Shown piece by piece: positions 25,929 through 34,136 of a stretch of DNA of 64,000 nucleotides. The stretch comes from Variovorax sp. EL159 (lineage in GTDB: Bacteria; Pseudomonadota; Gammaproteobacteria; Burkholderiales; Burkholderiaceae_C). The position numbers and the translations under genes are program-made. The stretch spans positions 186,001-250,000 of the forward strand of contig NZ_FMUJ01000003.1 in assembly GCF_900100965.1 (NCBI RefSeq). Direction: 5' to 3'. How positions within the stretch are numbered: position 1 is the first letter of the stretch; each line of letters begins with the position of its first letter. The notes under the pieces were generated by a model. That model was not told the origin of the DNA and made no database searches. It saw only the letters and a list, made by a program, of their open reading frames with translations.

Positions 25929-26423
25929 ATGCAAAAACGTATAGCGGTGATCTTCGTCTCCCGGCGAAATTCATTGCGCAGCATCCTCGCCGAAGCATGC
26001 CTTGCGCACCTGGACCCGACGCGGTTCTCGGCCCATTCCTGCGGTCAGCCCGGACAACTTGCCAGCGAAATCCACCCCGCGGCCATCGGCGCCCTGAAGA
26101 GCGCCAGCATGCCCGTGCCGGACAGGCCGCCGCGCAGCTGGGACGACTTCGCGCGCTCGAATTCGCCCGTGGCCGATTTCGTCATCACGCTCGATGCCGC
26201 CTGCCAGCCGCTGGAGCCGTCATGGCCCGGCCAGCCCGACGCCGCGCTGTGGGCCTACCCCGATGTGGCGGCAGGAAAGGACGTCGAAGAGACGGCCCAC
26301 GGCGCGATCCAGCTGCTGTTCTCGCTGCGCCGCCGGCTGGAGCTGCTGGTCAGCCTGCCGATGCAGGGGGCCGACAGGGCGGCGGTCCGCTCGGACGTGC
26401 GGGACCTCGGGTACATGCGCTAG
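25929..26423 (+). CDS. LMW-phosphatase/ArsC-like protein lacking the catalytic cysteine
   Basis: 164-residue protein with the low-molecular-weight tyrosine phosphatase / thioredoxin-type arsenate reductase fold. The P-loop region reads VIFVSRRNSLRSILAE where active members have FVCTGNSCRSxMAE. The nucleophilic Cys is therefore Ser11, while Arg17 of the C-X5-R loop remains. The Asp-Pro general-acid motif near the end is WAYPDV rather than WxxPDP. Both changes suggest a non-catalytic, possibly ligand-binding descendant. It follows gspJ by 46 bases in the same direction and is followed by a terminator-like hairpin, so it may be the last gene of the gspHIJ transcript. Confidence 0.65.
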   Translation: MQKRIAVIFVSRRNSLRSILAEACLAHLDPTRFSAHSCGQPGQLASEIHPAAIGALKSASMPVPDRPPRSWDDFARSNSPVADFVITLDAACQPLEPSWPGQPDAALWAYPDVAAGKDVEETAHGAIQLLFSLRRRLELLVSLPMQGADRAAVRSDVRDLGYMR

Positions 26424-26435
26424 GTCAGTGCGGAA

Positions 26436-26461
26436 GGGGCGGCTTCAGTCGCCCCACTTTT
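26436..26461 (+). terminator. Intrinsic terminator after the ArsC-like gene
   Basis: GGGGCGGC / GTCGCCCC form an 8-bp stem with one G-T pair around a TTCA loop. ACTTTT follows. It lies 13 bases after the stop codon and closes the gspHIJ-arsC-like transcript. Confidence 0.6.
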
Positions 26462-26520
26462 GCGCGCAAGGCGCCAAGGCATTGTGCGTGGCATCCATAC
26501 GATCAAACCGCTGGCACACA

Positions 26521-26943
26521 ATGCGGGCCATGCCCAAGAGATCACTTTTCCCGGCCCATATGTGGGTGCTTGTCGCGGTGTATTTCGTCGCCAGCCTGGC
26601 GCACTTCGCCCACAACGCCGAGTTCATTGCCTTCTATCCCAACATGCCCGCCTGGTTGACGCGAGAGCAGGTGTATCTCGTTTGGCTGGCCATCACCAGC
26701 CTGGGCGTTGCGGGCCTGTTTGTCGCACGGCTCGGTCTTCATGCGCTGGGCGTTCTGCTGGTCGGCGCGTATGGGGCCTTCGGCCTTGACGGGCTTGCGC
26801 ACTACACACTGGCCCTTTGCTCGGAGCACACGCTCGCGACGAATCTCACCATCTGGGCTGAAGCTGCCAGCGGGCTTGTGCTGATGCTCGCTTCCGCGCT
26901 CTTGCTTGCGCGTCGTATCACTCACCGGAGGGGTTCCCGGTAG
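26521..26943 (+). CDS. Small four-helix membrane protein of unknown function
   Basis: 140-residue integral membrane protein (131 if ATG 26530 is the start). Four hydrophobic stretches are visible: MWVLVAVYFVASLAHF, VYLVWLAITSLGVAGLFVAR, ALGVLLVGAYGAFGLDGLAH and AASGLVLMLASALLLARRI. Conserved-looking polar residues (HFAHNAEFIAFYP, DGLAHYTLALC) sit near the membrane edges. I do not recognise the family. It is isolated between the arsC-like terminator and a convergent LysR gene. Confidence 0.7.
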   Translation: MRAMPKRSLFPAHMWVLVAVYFVASLAHFAHNAEFIAFYPNMPAWLTREQVYLVWLAITSLGVAGLFVARLGLHALGVLLVGAYGAFGLDGLAHYTLALCSEHTLATNLTIWAEAASGLVLMLASALLLARRITHRRGSR

Positions 26944-27028
26944 GCCGTGGATGGTTGAGGCGTGAGGCTGCGCCAAATTCAGCGGCAGAGCCCAAAGCGA
27001 TCTGTCATCGCACGGATCGCAGCGCGCC

Positions 27029-27922
27029 TCACACCGCCTCGACGATCGCGTCGATCGCCACCCTGAGCCTCGGCAGCATCACCGGCGCCGTGAGCCACAG
27101 CGCATGGATCGGCAGATGCCCCGCGATCCGGCCGTCCATCAAGGTGCGCAGGCGGCCCGCAGCGAGGTCGTCGGCCACAAGCCAACGCGGCAGCAGGCCG
27201 ATGCCATGGCCGGCACGTACGGCGGCCAGGGTGAGCATGCTGCTGTCGGTGCGCAGCCGTGAGGGTGGCGACCAGCTTTCAATGCGGCCTTCGTCATCGA
27301 TCAATTGCCAAGGCACCGGCTGGCCGCGATGCGCGGTCGCGATCAATGCATGCGCGCCAAGCGCGTCCCTCGTGGCCGGCTCGCCGTGCTGCTCGACATA
27401 GGCAGTCGAGGCGCACATCACCAGTTCCTGCGTGCCGAGCCGCCGCGCCGTGAGGCCCGTCACGTCGGGCAGCTCGCCGATGCGCACGGCCAGGTCGATG
27501 CCGCGCGCGAGCAGGTCGACGCGCTCGATGTCCAACGAGATGTCGAAGGCCAGCGCCGGATAGCGTTCGCCGAGCCCGTACAGCACCGGCGCGATCACCT
27601 GCGTGCCGAAGAGCGGCGGCAGGCTGACGCGCAGCGTGCCGCTGGGCATCGAAGCGGCCTGCGCCAGCGAGGCCTCGACCCGGTCGATGTCGCTGGTCGC
27701 ACGTTGGCAGGCCTCCTGGTAGGTCTGGCCTTCGCGCGTCAGCGAAAGGCGGCGCGTGGTCCGGTCGAACAGCCGCACCTGCAGGCGCGCTTCGAGTCGC
27801 GCGATGGTCTTGGCGATGGCCGAGGGCGTCAGCGCCAGTCCATCCGCGGCCTTGGCGAAGCTGCCCGCCTGGCAGACGGCCAGGAAGACGCGGATGGGGC
27901 CATGCGGCTCGAGGTTGGACAT
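27029..27922 (-). CDS. LysR-family transcriptional regulator
   Basis: 297-residue regulator with an N-terminal winged helix (IRVFLAVCQAGSFAKAADGL, LTPSAIAKTIARLEARLQVR, LFDRTTRRLSLTREG) and a LysR substrate-binding domain. The ATG at 27922 starts at the usual distance from the helix-turn-helix; an in-frame extension to 28039 is rejected because it lacks homology and would run through the promoter. It is divergent from the SDR gene at 28059, the typical arrangement for control of a neighbour. Confidence 0.9.
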   Translation of the reverse strand: MSNLEPHGPIRVFLAVCQAGSFAKAADGLALTPSAIAKTIARLEARLQVRLFDRTTRRLSLTREGQTYQEACQRATSDIDRVEASLAQAASMPSGTLRVSLPPLFGTQVIAPVLYGLGERYPALAFDISLDIERVDLLARGIDLAVRIGELPDVTGLTARRLGTQELVMCASTAYVEQHGEPATRDALGAHALIATAHRGQPVPWQLIDDEGRIESWSPPSRLRTDSSMLTLAAVRAGHGIGLLPRWLVADDLAAGRLRTLMDGRIAGHLPIHALWLTAPVMLPRLRVAIDAIVEAV

Positions 27923-28058
27923 TCGGGGGAGGAGTGCTGCGAGGGGGAGATCGATTGCGGAACCCGGCGCGCGGGTCTCGCGAAATCTTATCGTTTTACC
28001 TCTGGCGCATGGCTTCCTAGCATCGGTGCATGAGTTCAACCCCTAACGAAAGCACCTT
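27923..28058. promoter_or_regulatory. Divergent LysR/SDR promoter region
   Basis: This 136-base intergenic stretch holds an AT-rich patch (GAAATCTTATCGTTTTACC, about 27980-27998) suited to a -10/-35 region. No clear LysR inverted repeat was identified. Confidence 0.4.
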
Positions 28059-28769
28059 GTGAGCACAGTCAAGACATACGCCATCATCGGCGGCACCTCG
28101 GGCATGGGATTCGCGCTGGCCCAGCAACTGGTGGCGCGCGGCGACCGCGTCCTGATCGGCGGGCGCTCGCCCGAAAAGGCCGAGGCCGCGGCACAGAAGC
28201 TCGGCCCGCTCGCCACCGCCCGCACCGTGGACGCGAGGGAGCGCGCATCCATCGCCGCCTTCTTCGAGGGCAGCGGCCCGCTGGCCGGCCTGTTCACGCC
28301 GGGCTCCGTCAACCATTCGGTGTCGTTTCGCGAAGACTCGCAAGAGGCGGCCGAGGCGGTGTTCAAGGCCAAGTTCTGGGGCCAGTACTGGACCGTGCAC
28401 GCGGCCTTGCCGCACCTCGCGCCGGATGCGGCGGTGGTGCTGATGTCGGGCGCGGCTTCGGTGCGGCCCATTGGCGCGCCGGCCTACGCGGCATGCAACG
28501 CGGCGGTCGAAGGGCTGGCACGCGCGCTGGCGCTGGAGTTGGCACCGATCCGCGTCAACTGCGTATCGCCCGGCACCATCGACAGCGAGCTGTGGCGCAA
28601 CAAGCCGCCCGAAGTCTTCAAGGCCGTGGGCGAGATGTGGGAGAAGCTGACGCTCAACCGCCGTTTCGGCACCGTGGCCGAAGCCGCGGGCGCGGCGCTC
28701 TTCCTGCTCGACAACGGCAACATGAGCGGCTCGACGATCTACGTCGATGGCGGCTACACGCTGCGCTGA
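28059..28769 (+). CDS. SDR-family oxidoreductase with YxxxN in place of YxxxK
   Basis: 236-residue short-chain dehydrogenase/reductase. The NAD(P)-binding GGTSGMGFALAQQL motif is near residue 11, and the C-terminal SPGTIDSELW and MSGSTIYVDGGYTLR segments are typical. The catalytic region reads VVLMSGAASVRPIGAPAYAA followed by CNAAVEG, so the Lys of YxxxK is Asn. The NNAG motif is also replaced by TPGSVNHS. Start is GTG 28059. The substrate is unknown, and ordinary redox activity is uncertain. It is probably regulated by the divergent LysR protein. Confidence 0.85.
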   Translation: MSTVKTYAIIGGTSGMGFALAQQLVARGDRVLIGGRSPEKAEAAAQKLGPLATARTVDARERASIAAFFEGSGPLAGLFTPGSVNHSVSFREDSQEAAEAVFKAKFWGQYWTVHAALPHLAPDAAVVLMSGAASVRPIGAPAYAACNAAVEGLARALALELAPIRVNCVSPGTIDSELWRNKPPEVFKAVGEMWEKLTLNRRFGTVAEAAGAALFLLDNGNMSGSTIYVDGGYTLR

Positions 28770-28922
28770 GTGGCCATGAAAAACAGATAAGCAAACTCCA
28801 AATCCGCATTTCCGGCGATGCGGTGTTGCGGGCAAAACTCGACGGCTTCCTCGCAACTTTTTTCCTTCCGGATGCCGGGCACCAGATCGCGGACACCGCT
28901 CCCGGCGGAAGGGACCCCGACC

Positions 28923-30029
28923 GTGTCCGCACCTTCCTCCTCTTCCTTCACGCCTTTCCAGCGCGCCGCGCCGCTGCGCCTGGGTTTCTTCAGCCGGCTG
29001 CTCGACGATGCCACGGCCGCCGAACGCTATCGCCTCGTGGCCGCACAGATCGCGCATGCCGAGGCCCTCGGCTTCGATTCGGCCTGGGTCGCGCAGCACC
29101 ATTTCCACGAGCACGAAGGCGGCCTGCCATCGCCCTTCGTCTTCCTGGCCTATGTGGCATCGCGCACCCGGCGCATCCGGCTGGGCACCGGCATCGTGAC
29201 ACTGCCGCTGGAAAACCCGGTGCGCGTGGCCGAAGACGCGGCCGTGCTCGACCTGCTGTCCGGTGGCCGGCTCGAAGTGGGCGTGGGAACGGGCGGCACG
29301 CCCGAGGCCTTTGCTGCGTTCGGGCTCGACAGCGACGACCGTCCGGCCATCTTCGCGAAGCATCTCGCGCTGGTGCGCGCGGCCTGGGCCGGGCAACCGC
29401 TGCCCGGCGGCGACACGCTGTACCCCGCGGCCTCGCAACTGTCCGGCCGCATCTGGCAGGCGACCTTCTCGGTGAGCGGCGGCACGCGCGCGGGGCTGGC
29501 GGGCGACGGGCTCATGCTTTCGCGCACGCAGCCGCGCTCGGCCGACGCACCCCACGCCACGCTGGCCGACATCCAGAACCCCATCGTCGATGCCTATCTG
29601 GCCGCGTTGCCGGCCGGCGGCACACCGCGCATCGTCGGCTCGCGCAGCGTCTTCGTGGCCGAGACCCGCAACGAGGCGCTGCGGCTGGCCGACATCGGCC
29701 TGCGCCGTGCGGCGGCCCGTTTCGCTTCGTCGGGGCAGGCAGGTCTTTCGGACCGCGTCGGGCCTGATGCCACGCTGGACGAACTGATCGCCGCCTACGA
29801 CGTGCACGTCGGCACGACCGATGACGTGATCGCCTCGCTGCGCGCCGACAGCACGCTGCAGCGCGTGACCGACCTGGTCTGCCAGGTGCATTCCATCGAC
29901 CCGCCGCACGACGCCATCCTGCGCTCCATCGAACTGACAGCCACCGTGGTCGCCCCGGCGTTGGGCTGGGTGCGCGGCGCGGATGCGGCCGACCTTCAAC
30001 CTACCCACACACTCCTCAAGGCTGCATGA
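28923..30029 (+). CDS. FMN-dependent luciferase-like monooxygenase (KPN_01858 type)
   Basis: 368-residue bacterial-luciferase-fold flavin monooxygenase. The N-terminal barrel strands (LRLGFFSRL, ALGFDSAWVAQHHFHEHEGG, RTRRIRLGTGIVTLPLENPV) are characteristic. GTG 28923 is chosen because GGAAGGG lies 9 bases upstream and homology starts just after it; an ATG at 28818 would add 35 unlikely residues. It overlaps the following gene by ATGA. Gene order with a CMD-domain protein and an alkylhydroperoxidase-domain protein matches the KPN_01858 / Avi_7170 / Avi_7169 trio known from other proteobacteria. The substrate of that trio is unknown. Confidence 0.85.
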   Translation: MSAPSSSSFTPFQRAAPLRLGFFSRLLDDATAAERYRLVAAQIAHAEALGFDSAWVAQHHFHEHEGGLPSPFVFLAYVASRTRRIRLGTGIVTLPLENPVRVAEDAAVLDLLSGGRLEVGVGTGGTPEAFAAFGLDSDDRPAIFAKHLALVRAAWAGQPLPGGDTLYPAASQLSGRIWQATFSVSGGTRAGLAGDGLMLSRTQPRSADAPHATLADIQNPIVDAYLAALPAGGTPRIVGSRSVFVAETRNEALRLADIGLRRAAARFASSGQAGLSDRVGPDATLDELIAAYDVHVGTTDDVIASLRADSTLQRVTDLVCQVHSIDPPHDAILRSIELTATVVAPALGWVRGADAADLQPTHTLLKAA

Positions 30030-30682
30030 ACGCCATGGCTTCTTCCTCTTCGCTTTCTTCTCCAACGCCTTCCATCCCCGACGTGATCGACCGCCTTGTC
30101 GGCGTGGCGCCGGGCGACGTCATCGACCTCATCCGCGCGCGGCGCCAGGAAGCGCGCACGCATGCGCAGCAAAGCTACCTTGCGTTGTTCGCGCCTACGC
30201 CGCCCGTGTTCGGGCACTTCACCCAGGTCGACAGGTTTGCCGTCGCGGCCTTCGTCGCCGGGCTGCACGGGCAAGCCGATGTGGCGAACTTCTACGCCAC
30301 CGGGCTGGCCGGACAGGGCCCACGCGCCGGTCTGGCCGAAGCCATCGCCACTGAGACAAGGCGCTCCGCCGCGCAGGGCCCCTACGGGCGCTATCCCGCC
30401 GGCCCGCTCAGTGCCGAAGACACCACCGGCCCCACGTACACGGTGAGCGACACGCACCGCGAGGTGCTGGGCGCCCGCCTGTCCGCGGCCCTTGTCCACG
30501 CGCACCTGCTCGTCTTTCATCCGCGCGACGCGAGCCCTGCCGCCTTGCAGACGCTGCTCGACGAAGGCTGGTCGAGCACCGAGATCGTCACGCTGTCGCA
30601 GCTCGTGGCCTTTCTCGCGTTCCAGATCCGCGTCGTCACGGGCCTCCAGTCGCTGGCCCGGCATCCTGCAACCACGGCCTGA
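30026..30682 (+). CDS. CMD-domain protein (Avi_7170 type)
   Basis: 218-residue carboxymuconolactone-decarboxylase-fold protein, second gene of the monooxygenase trio. The body contains VIDLIRARRQEARTHAQQSY, FTQVDRFAVAAFVAGLHGQA and a C-terminal LSQLVAFLAFQIRVVTGLQS helix. The usual CxxC redox pair of AhpD proteins is absent. ATG 30026 overlaps the monooxygenase stop; ATG 30035 is an alternative. It probably acts with the downstream AhpD-type protein. Confidence 0.8.
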   Translation: MNAMASSSSLSSPTPSIPDVIDRLVGVAPGDVIDLIRARRQEARTHAQQSYLALFAPTPPVFGHFTQVDRFAVAAFVAGLHGQADVANFYATGLAGQGPRAGLAEAIATETRRSAAQGPYGRYPAGPLSAEDTTGPTYTVSDTHREVLGARLSAALVHAHLLVFHPRDASPAALQTLLDEGWSSTEIVTLSQLVAFLAFQIRVVTGLQSLARHPATTA

Positions 30683-30687
30683 ACACC

Positions 30688-31299
30688 ATGACCATCGAAT
30701 CGACCCTGACCCATCCCGACAACACGCACCCGACCGCATTCACGCAGGCGCAGCTCGAATGGCTGCCCTGGCTGCCACCGCTGCCCGAGGCCGAACTGAC
30801 CGAGCGGCACTACGCCGGCCTGGTGGACGCGGCCCGCGCCAAGTCGCCGTACTTCCGGCTGCTGGCGCGCGACCCCGACATCCTGGGTGCCCGCACGCGC
30901 ACCGACAAGGACATCTTCTACAACCCCGAAGCCGGCCTGCCGCGCGCCGAGCGCGAGCTGTCGGCGGCGGCCGCTTCGCGCTACAACGGCTGCATCTATT
31001 GCGCGTCGGTGCATGCGCGTTTTGCCTCGCATTTCTCGCACCGCACGGAAGCCGTGCAGCGCCTGCTGGACGAAGGCGTGGGCGCGGAACTGGGTGAACG
31101 GTGGAATGCGATCGTGGCGGCTTCTGTCGCGCTGTCGTCCACCCCATCGACCTTCGGAGCGGAACACATCGAGCGGCTGCGCACCCAGGGGCTGGACGAC
31201 CTTGCAATTGTCGACGTGATCTATGGCGCGGCCTTCTTCAACTGGGCCAACCGCCTGATGCTGTCGCTGGGCGAGCCGCAAGAGACGGCGAAGGCATAG
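30688..31299 (+). CDS. Alkylhydroperoxidase-domain protein (Avi_7169 type)
   Basis: 203-residue AhpD-like protein, third gene of the trio, 5 bases after the CMD gene. The AhpD redox motif CIYCASVHARFASH (Cys-X2-Cys-X3-His) lies near residues 102-109, consistent with peroxidase or thiol-relay activity. The C-terminal helix VIYGAAFFNWANRLMLSLGE is typical of peroxidase-related families. It would serve detoxification or a redox step next to the flavin monooxygenase. Confidence 0.85.
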   Translation: MTIESTLTHPDNTHPTAFTQAQLEWLPWLPPLPEAELTERHYAGLVDAARAKSPYFRLLARDPDILGARTRTDKDIFYNPEAGLPRAERELSAAAASRYNGCIYCASVHARFASHFSHRTEAVQRLLDEGVGAELGERWNAIVAASVALSSTPSTFGAEHIERLRTQGLDDLAIVDVIYGAAFFNWANRLMLSLGEPQETAKA

Positions 31300-31311
31300 G
31301 CAGGTGTCGGC

Positions 31312-31338
31312 CGGCCCGTGGCTTCGCCGCACGGGCCG
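31312..31338. terminator. Bidirectional hairpin between convergent genes
   Basis: A perfect 9-bp stem, CGGCCCGTG (31312-31320) / CACGGGCCG (31330-31338), with a 9-base loop lies between the AhpD-like gene and the convergent TauD-like gene. There is no T-run. Confidence 0.45.
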
Positions 31339-31370
31339 TGCGCCACGCCGGCCGTCAGGCCTTCAGACCG

Positions 31371-32333
31371 TCACGCCGTGGCGGTGATGACTTCGTCGAT
31401 GCGCGCGTCGTTCGTCGCCTCGGGCCGGCTGCGGGTGCGGCTGCGCTGGCCGTCGATGGCCACGGCGGTTTCACCGTGCACCGTCACGCGCCGCACCAGG
31501 CGCGCCTGGTCGCCGTAGTCGTTGATCGCAAAGTGCTGCGTGGCGCGGTTGTCCCAGATCGCCACGTCGTCTTGCCGCCAGCTCCAGCGCACGGTGTTCT
31601 CCAGCCGGGTCACGCGGTTCTGCAGCAGCTCGAAGATGCGCGCCGACTCGGCGCTCGACAGCCCGACCAGCTTCTTCACGAAATGCCCGAGCAGCAACGC
31701 GCGCTCGCCCGACACCGGGTGCACGTGCACCACCGGATGCTCGGCCTCGTACACCGCCGAGACGAACACGTTGCGGTGATGCCGCAGCCGCTCTTCGTCG
31801 ACCAGCACGCGATCGGCGCCGTAGTCGTAGTCGTTGCTGTGCACGGCCCACAGCTGGTCGGCCAGTTGCTTCAGTGGCGCGGGAAGGCGCTCGTAGGCCA
31901 GGGCGGTGTTGGCCCAGACGGTGTCGCCGCCGAAGGCCGGGATCGTTACCGCGCGCAGGATGGAGATCTTGGGAAAGGCGTCGACGAAGGTCACGTCGGT
32001 GTGCCACGAGTCGGCGCGCCCGCCGCCCCTGGAGGCATCGAGCTCGAACAGCTTCGTGCCGCTGGGCGAGGGCACCGTGGGGTGCGCCACGGTGCGGCCG
32101 AAGCGCCCGCCGAAGGCCTGGTGCGCGGCGTCGTCGAGATGGTCTTGCCCGCGAAAGAACAGCACCTTGTGCCTGACCAGCGCCGCGTTCAGTTGCTCGA
32201 TCGCTTCCTGCGGCAGCTCGGCGGAAAGCTTCAGGTTCTGCACCTCGCCGCCGATGTGGCCGGCCACGCGGCGGATCTGCAGATCGCCGAAGCGCGTGTC
32301 GATGGAAGAAGAAGGGACCTTGTTGTCGCTCAT
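31371..32333 (-). CDS. TauD/TfdA-family alpha-ketoglutarate-dependent dioxygenase
   Basis: 320-residue Fe(II)/2-oxoglutarate dioxygenase. The iron-binding HxD is in SWHTDVTFVDAFPK and the distal His in NRATQHFAINDYG. The 2-oxoglutarate-binding Arg is in RLVRRVTVHGE. Family members act on taurine, alkylsulfates, 2,4-D or similar compounds; the substrate here cannot be told. AGAGGAGA precedes the ATG at 32333. The convergent monooxygenase trio also suggests organosulfur use (inference), and the LysR gene upstream on the same strand may control it. Confidence 0.9.
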   Translation of the reverse strand: MSDNKVPSSSIDTRFGDLQIRRVAGHIGGEVQNLKLSAELPQEAIEQLNAALVRHKVLFFRGQDHLDDAAHQAFGGRFGRTVAHPTVPSPSGTKLFELDASRGGGRADSWHTDVTFVDAFPKISILRAVTIPAFGGDTVWANTALAYERLPAPLKQLADQLWAVHSNDYDYGADRVLVDEERLRHHRNVFVSAVYEAEHPVVHVHPVSGERALLLGHFVKKLVGLSSAESARIFELLQNRVTRLENTVRWSWRQDDVAIWDNRATQHFAINDYGDQARLVRRVTVHGETAVAIDGQRSRTRSRPEATNDARIDEVITATA

Positions 32334-32458
32334 CGTGGAATCTCCTCTGTTCAGGGCCACGAATTCTGTGGCGCAGCTTGCGCGCGACCAACGACCGATT
32401 CGTTGCTTCTACATGCACGAATCATCTGTAACGGATGCGGCGGCGAACCGCCCGCGCT

Positions 32459-33379
32459 TCACTTGCGCGCGGTGCCAAAGCTCAGTTCGAGAAACTCGAC
32501 CAGCGCCTGCATGCGTGCCGTGCGCCCCTTGCGGGTCGGCACCAGCAGCAGCACCGGCGCGCTGTCGAACTGCCAGTCGGGCAGCACACGCACCAGCGTG
32601 CCGCGCGCGATGGCGTCGGCCGCGTCCCACTCGGAACGCAGCACCAGCCCGAGGCCTTGTTCGGCCCACTGCCGCGCCACGCCGCCGTCGTTGGTGACGT
32701 AGGCGGGTGCGATGCGCAGCGTTTCGCGCTGCGGAGCGCGCTTGCCGGTTGCAGCGTTGCCGGCCGCGCGCACGTGCCACAGCGTCACGTCTTCGTCGTT
32801 CTCGCGGATGCTGATGCAGGCATGCGCCATCACGTCGCGCGGAACATGCGGTACGCCGTGCAGGCGCAGGTATTCGGGGCTGGCGCACAGCCAGCGCTCG
32901 TTGGCGCTGAGCGTGCGCGCCACCCACGACGAATCGCGCACCGCGCCGATGTGGATCACCGCGTCGGCATCGTGCCGGTCGGGCCACGGTGTCTCGCGCA
33001 GGTCGAGCTGCACGTGCAGCCCCGGATGCAGACGTGCGAAGCGCGCGAGCATCGGCGCCACGTACTGCCGGCCGTAGCCGAAGGGCGCCGCGATGCGCAG
33101 GGTGCCGGCGAGCCGGCGGTCGTCGCGCTGCATCGATTCGCGCAGGCCTTCGATCTGCCCGAGCAGCGCGGCGGCTTCGCGCGCAAAGCGTTCACCTTCG
33201 GGCGTCAGGCTGAGTTTTCGCGAGGTGCGGGTGGCCAGCGACAGGCCCAGTGCGGCTTCCAGCTTGCGCAGCCGCATCGACAGCGCGGGCGGCGTCACGT
33301 CGAGCGCACGGGCCGCGGCGCTCAGGGAGGGCTCGCGCAGCAGGGCAGCCGCCAGTTGCATGTCCTCGATCTGGATCAT
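32459..33379 (-). CDS. LysR-family transcriptional regulator
   Basis: 306-residue regulator. The winged helix includes SLSAAARALDVTPPALSMRL and LATRTSRKLSLTPEGERF; an effector-binding domain follows. It is divergent from the HAD hydrolase/DSD1 operon with a 72-base shared region containing an inverted repeat, and it lies 125 bases upstream of the TauD-like gene on the same strand. It could control either neighbour; the divergent operon is the more usual target. Confidence 0.9.
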   Translation of the reverse strand: MIQIEDMQLAAALLREPSLSAAARALDVTPPALSMRLRKLEAALGLSLATRTSRKLSLTPEGERFAREAAALLGQIEGLRESMQRDDRRLAGTLRIAAPFGYGRQYVAPMLARFARLHPGLHVQLDLRETPWPDRHDADAVIHIGAVRDSSWVARTLSANERWLCASPEYLRLHGVPHVPRDVMAHACISIRENDEDVTLWHVRAAGNAATGKRAPQRETLRIAPAYVTNDGGVARQWAEQGLGLVLRSEWDAADAIARGTLVRVLPDWQFDSAPVLLLVPTRKGRTARMQALVEFLELSFGTARK

Positions 33380-33385
33380 TCACTT

Positions 33386-33419
33386 GTGCTTAACGATTGA
33401 TGACGGCGTATTGAAGCAC
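33386..33419. promoter_or_regulatory. Inverted repeat in LysR/HAD divergent region
   Basis: GTGCTT (33386-33391) and AAGCAC (33414-33419) are perfect inverted copies separated by 22 bases, inside the 72-base divergent region. This is a plausible LysR-type recognition site, though the spacing is longer than the usual T-N11-A core. Confidence 0.35.
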
Positions 33420-33451
33420 GACAGGGGCTTTGAAACGTAAAGTCCGGGCTC

Positions 33452-34123
33452 ATGCAAGCATCCACAACGCCCCCTGGCGCCACCTACCCACGCGCCGTTC
33501 TGTTCGACCTGCTGACCGCGCTGCTCGACTCCTCGACCGTCTGGAACGCCGCCGCCGGCTCCGAAGAAAAAGGCCGCGCCTGGCGCGCCGAGTACCTGCG
33601 CCTGACCTATGGCTGCGGCGCCTACGTGCCCTACGAGCAACTCGTGAAAGAAGCCGCGCGCAACGCCGGCATGGCCGACTCTGCCCCCGATGCGCTCGAA
33701 GCCCAATGGGACACGCTGCCCGTGTGGGACGGCGCGCGCGAACTGCTGCTGGCGCTCCAGCCGCATTGCAAGCTGGCCGTGGTCACCAACTGCTCGCGCC
33801 AGCTCGGCCATCGGGCGGCCGCGCGGCTCGGCATCGGGTGGGACGCGGTCGTCACCTCGGAAGAGGCCGGCTTCTACAAGCCCGACCCGCGCCCGTACCG
33901 CGCCGCGCTCGACCAGCTGGGCGTGCAGGCCGAAGACGCCGCCTTCATCGCCGGTTCGGGCTACGACATGTTCGGCACCTCGGTGGTCGGCTTGCGCACC
34001 TACTGGCACAACCGCGTGGGCCTGGCGCTGCCGCAGGGTGCGCCGCCGCCCGAGCTGCAAGGCGCCACGCTCGCACCGGCACTGCCGTGGCTGCGCACCT
34101 TCGCTTCGGCCCAGACACTCTGA
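33452..34123 (+). CDS. HAD-superfamily hydrolase
   Basis: 223-residue haloacid-dehalogenase-fold hydrolase. Motif I is VLFDLLTALLDS (nucleophile Asp near residue 19, with the second Asp of DxD replaced by Leu, as in some dehalogenase-like members). Motif II is VVTNCSRQLG, motif III includes the Lys of EEAGFYKPDPRPY, and motif IV is AFIAGSGYDMFG. It starts a two-gene operon with the PLP enzyme 13 bases downstream. Substrate unknown. Confidence 0.85.
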   Translation: MQASTTPPGATYPRAVLFDLLTALLDSSTVWNAAAGSEEKGRAWRAEYLRLTYGCGAYVPYEQLVKEAARNAGMADSAPDALEAQWDTLPVWDGARELLLALQPHCKLAVVTNCSRQLGHRAAARLGIGWDAVVTSEEAGFYKPDPRPYRAALDQLGVQAEDAAFIAGSGYDMFGTSVVGLRTYWHNRVGLALPQGAPPPELQGATLAPALPWLRTFASAQTL

Positions 34124-34136
34124 ACGGAATTACCCC

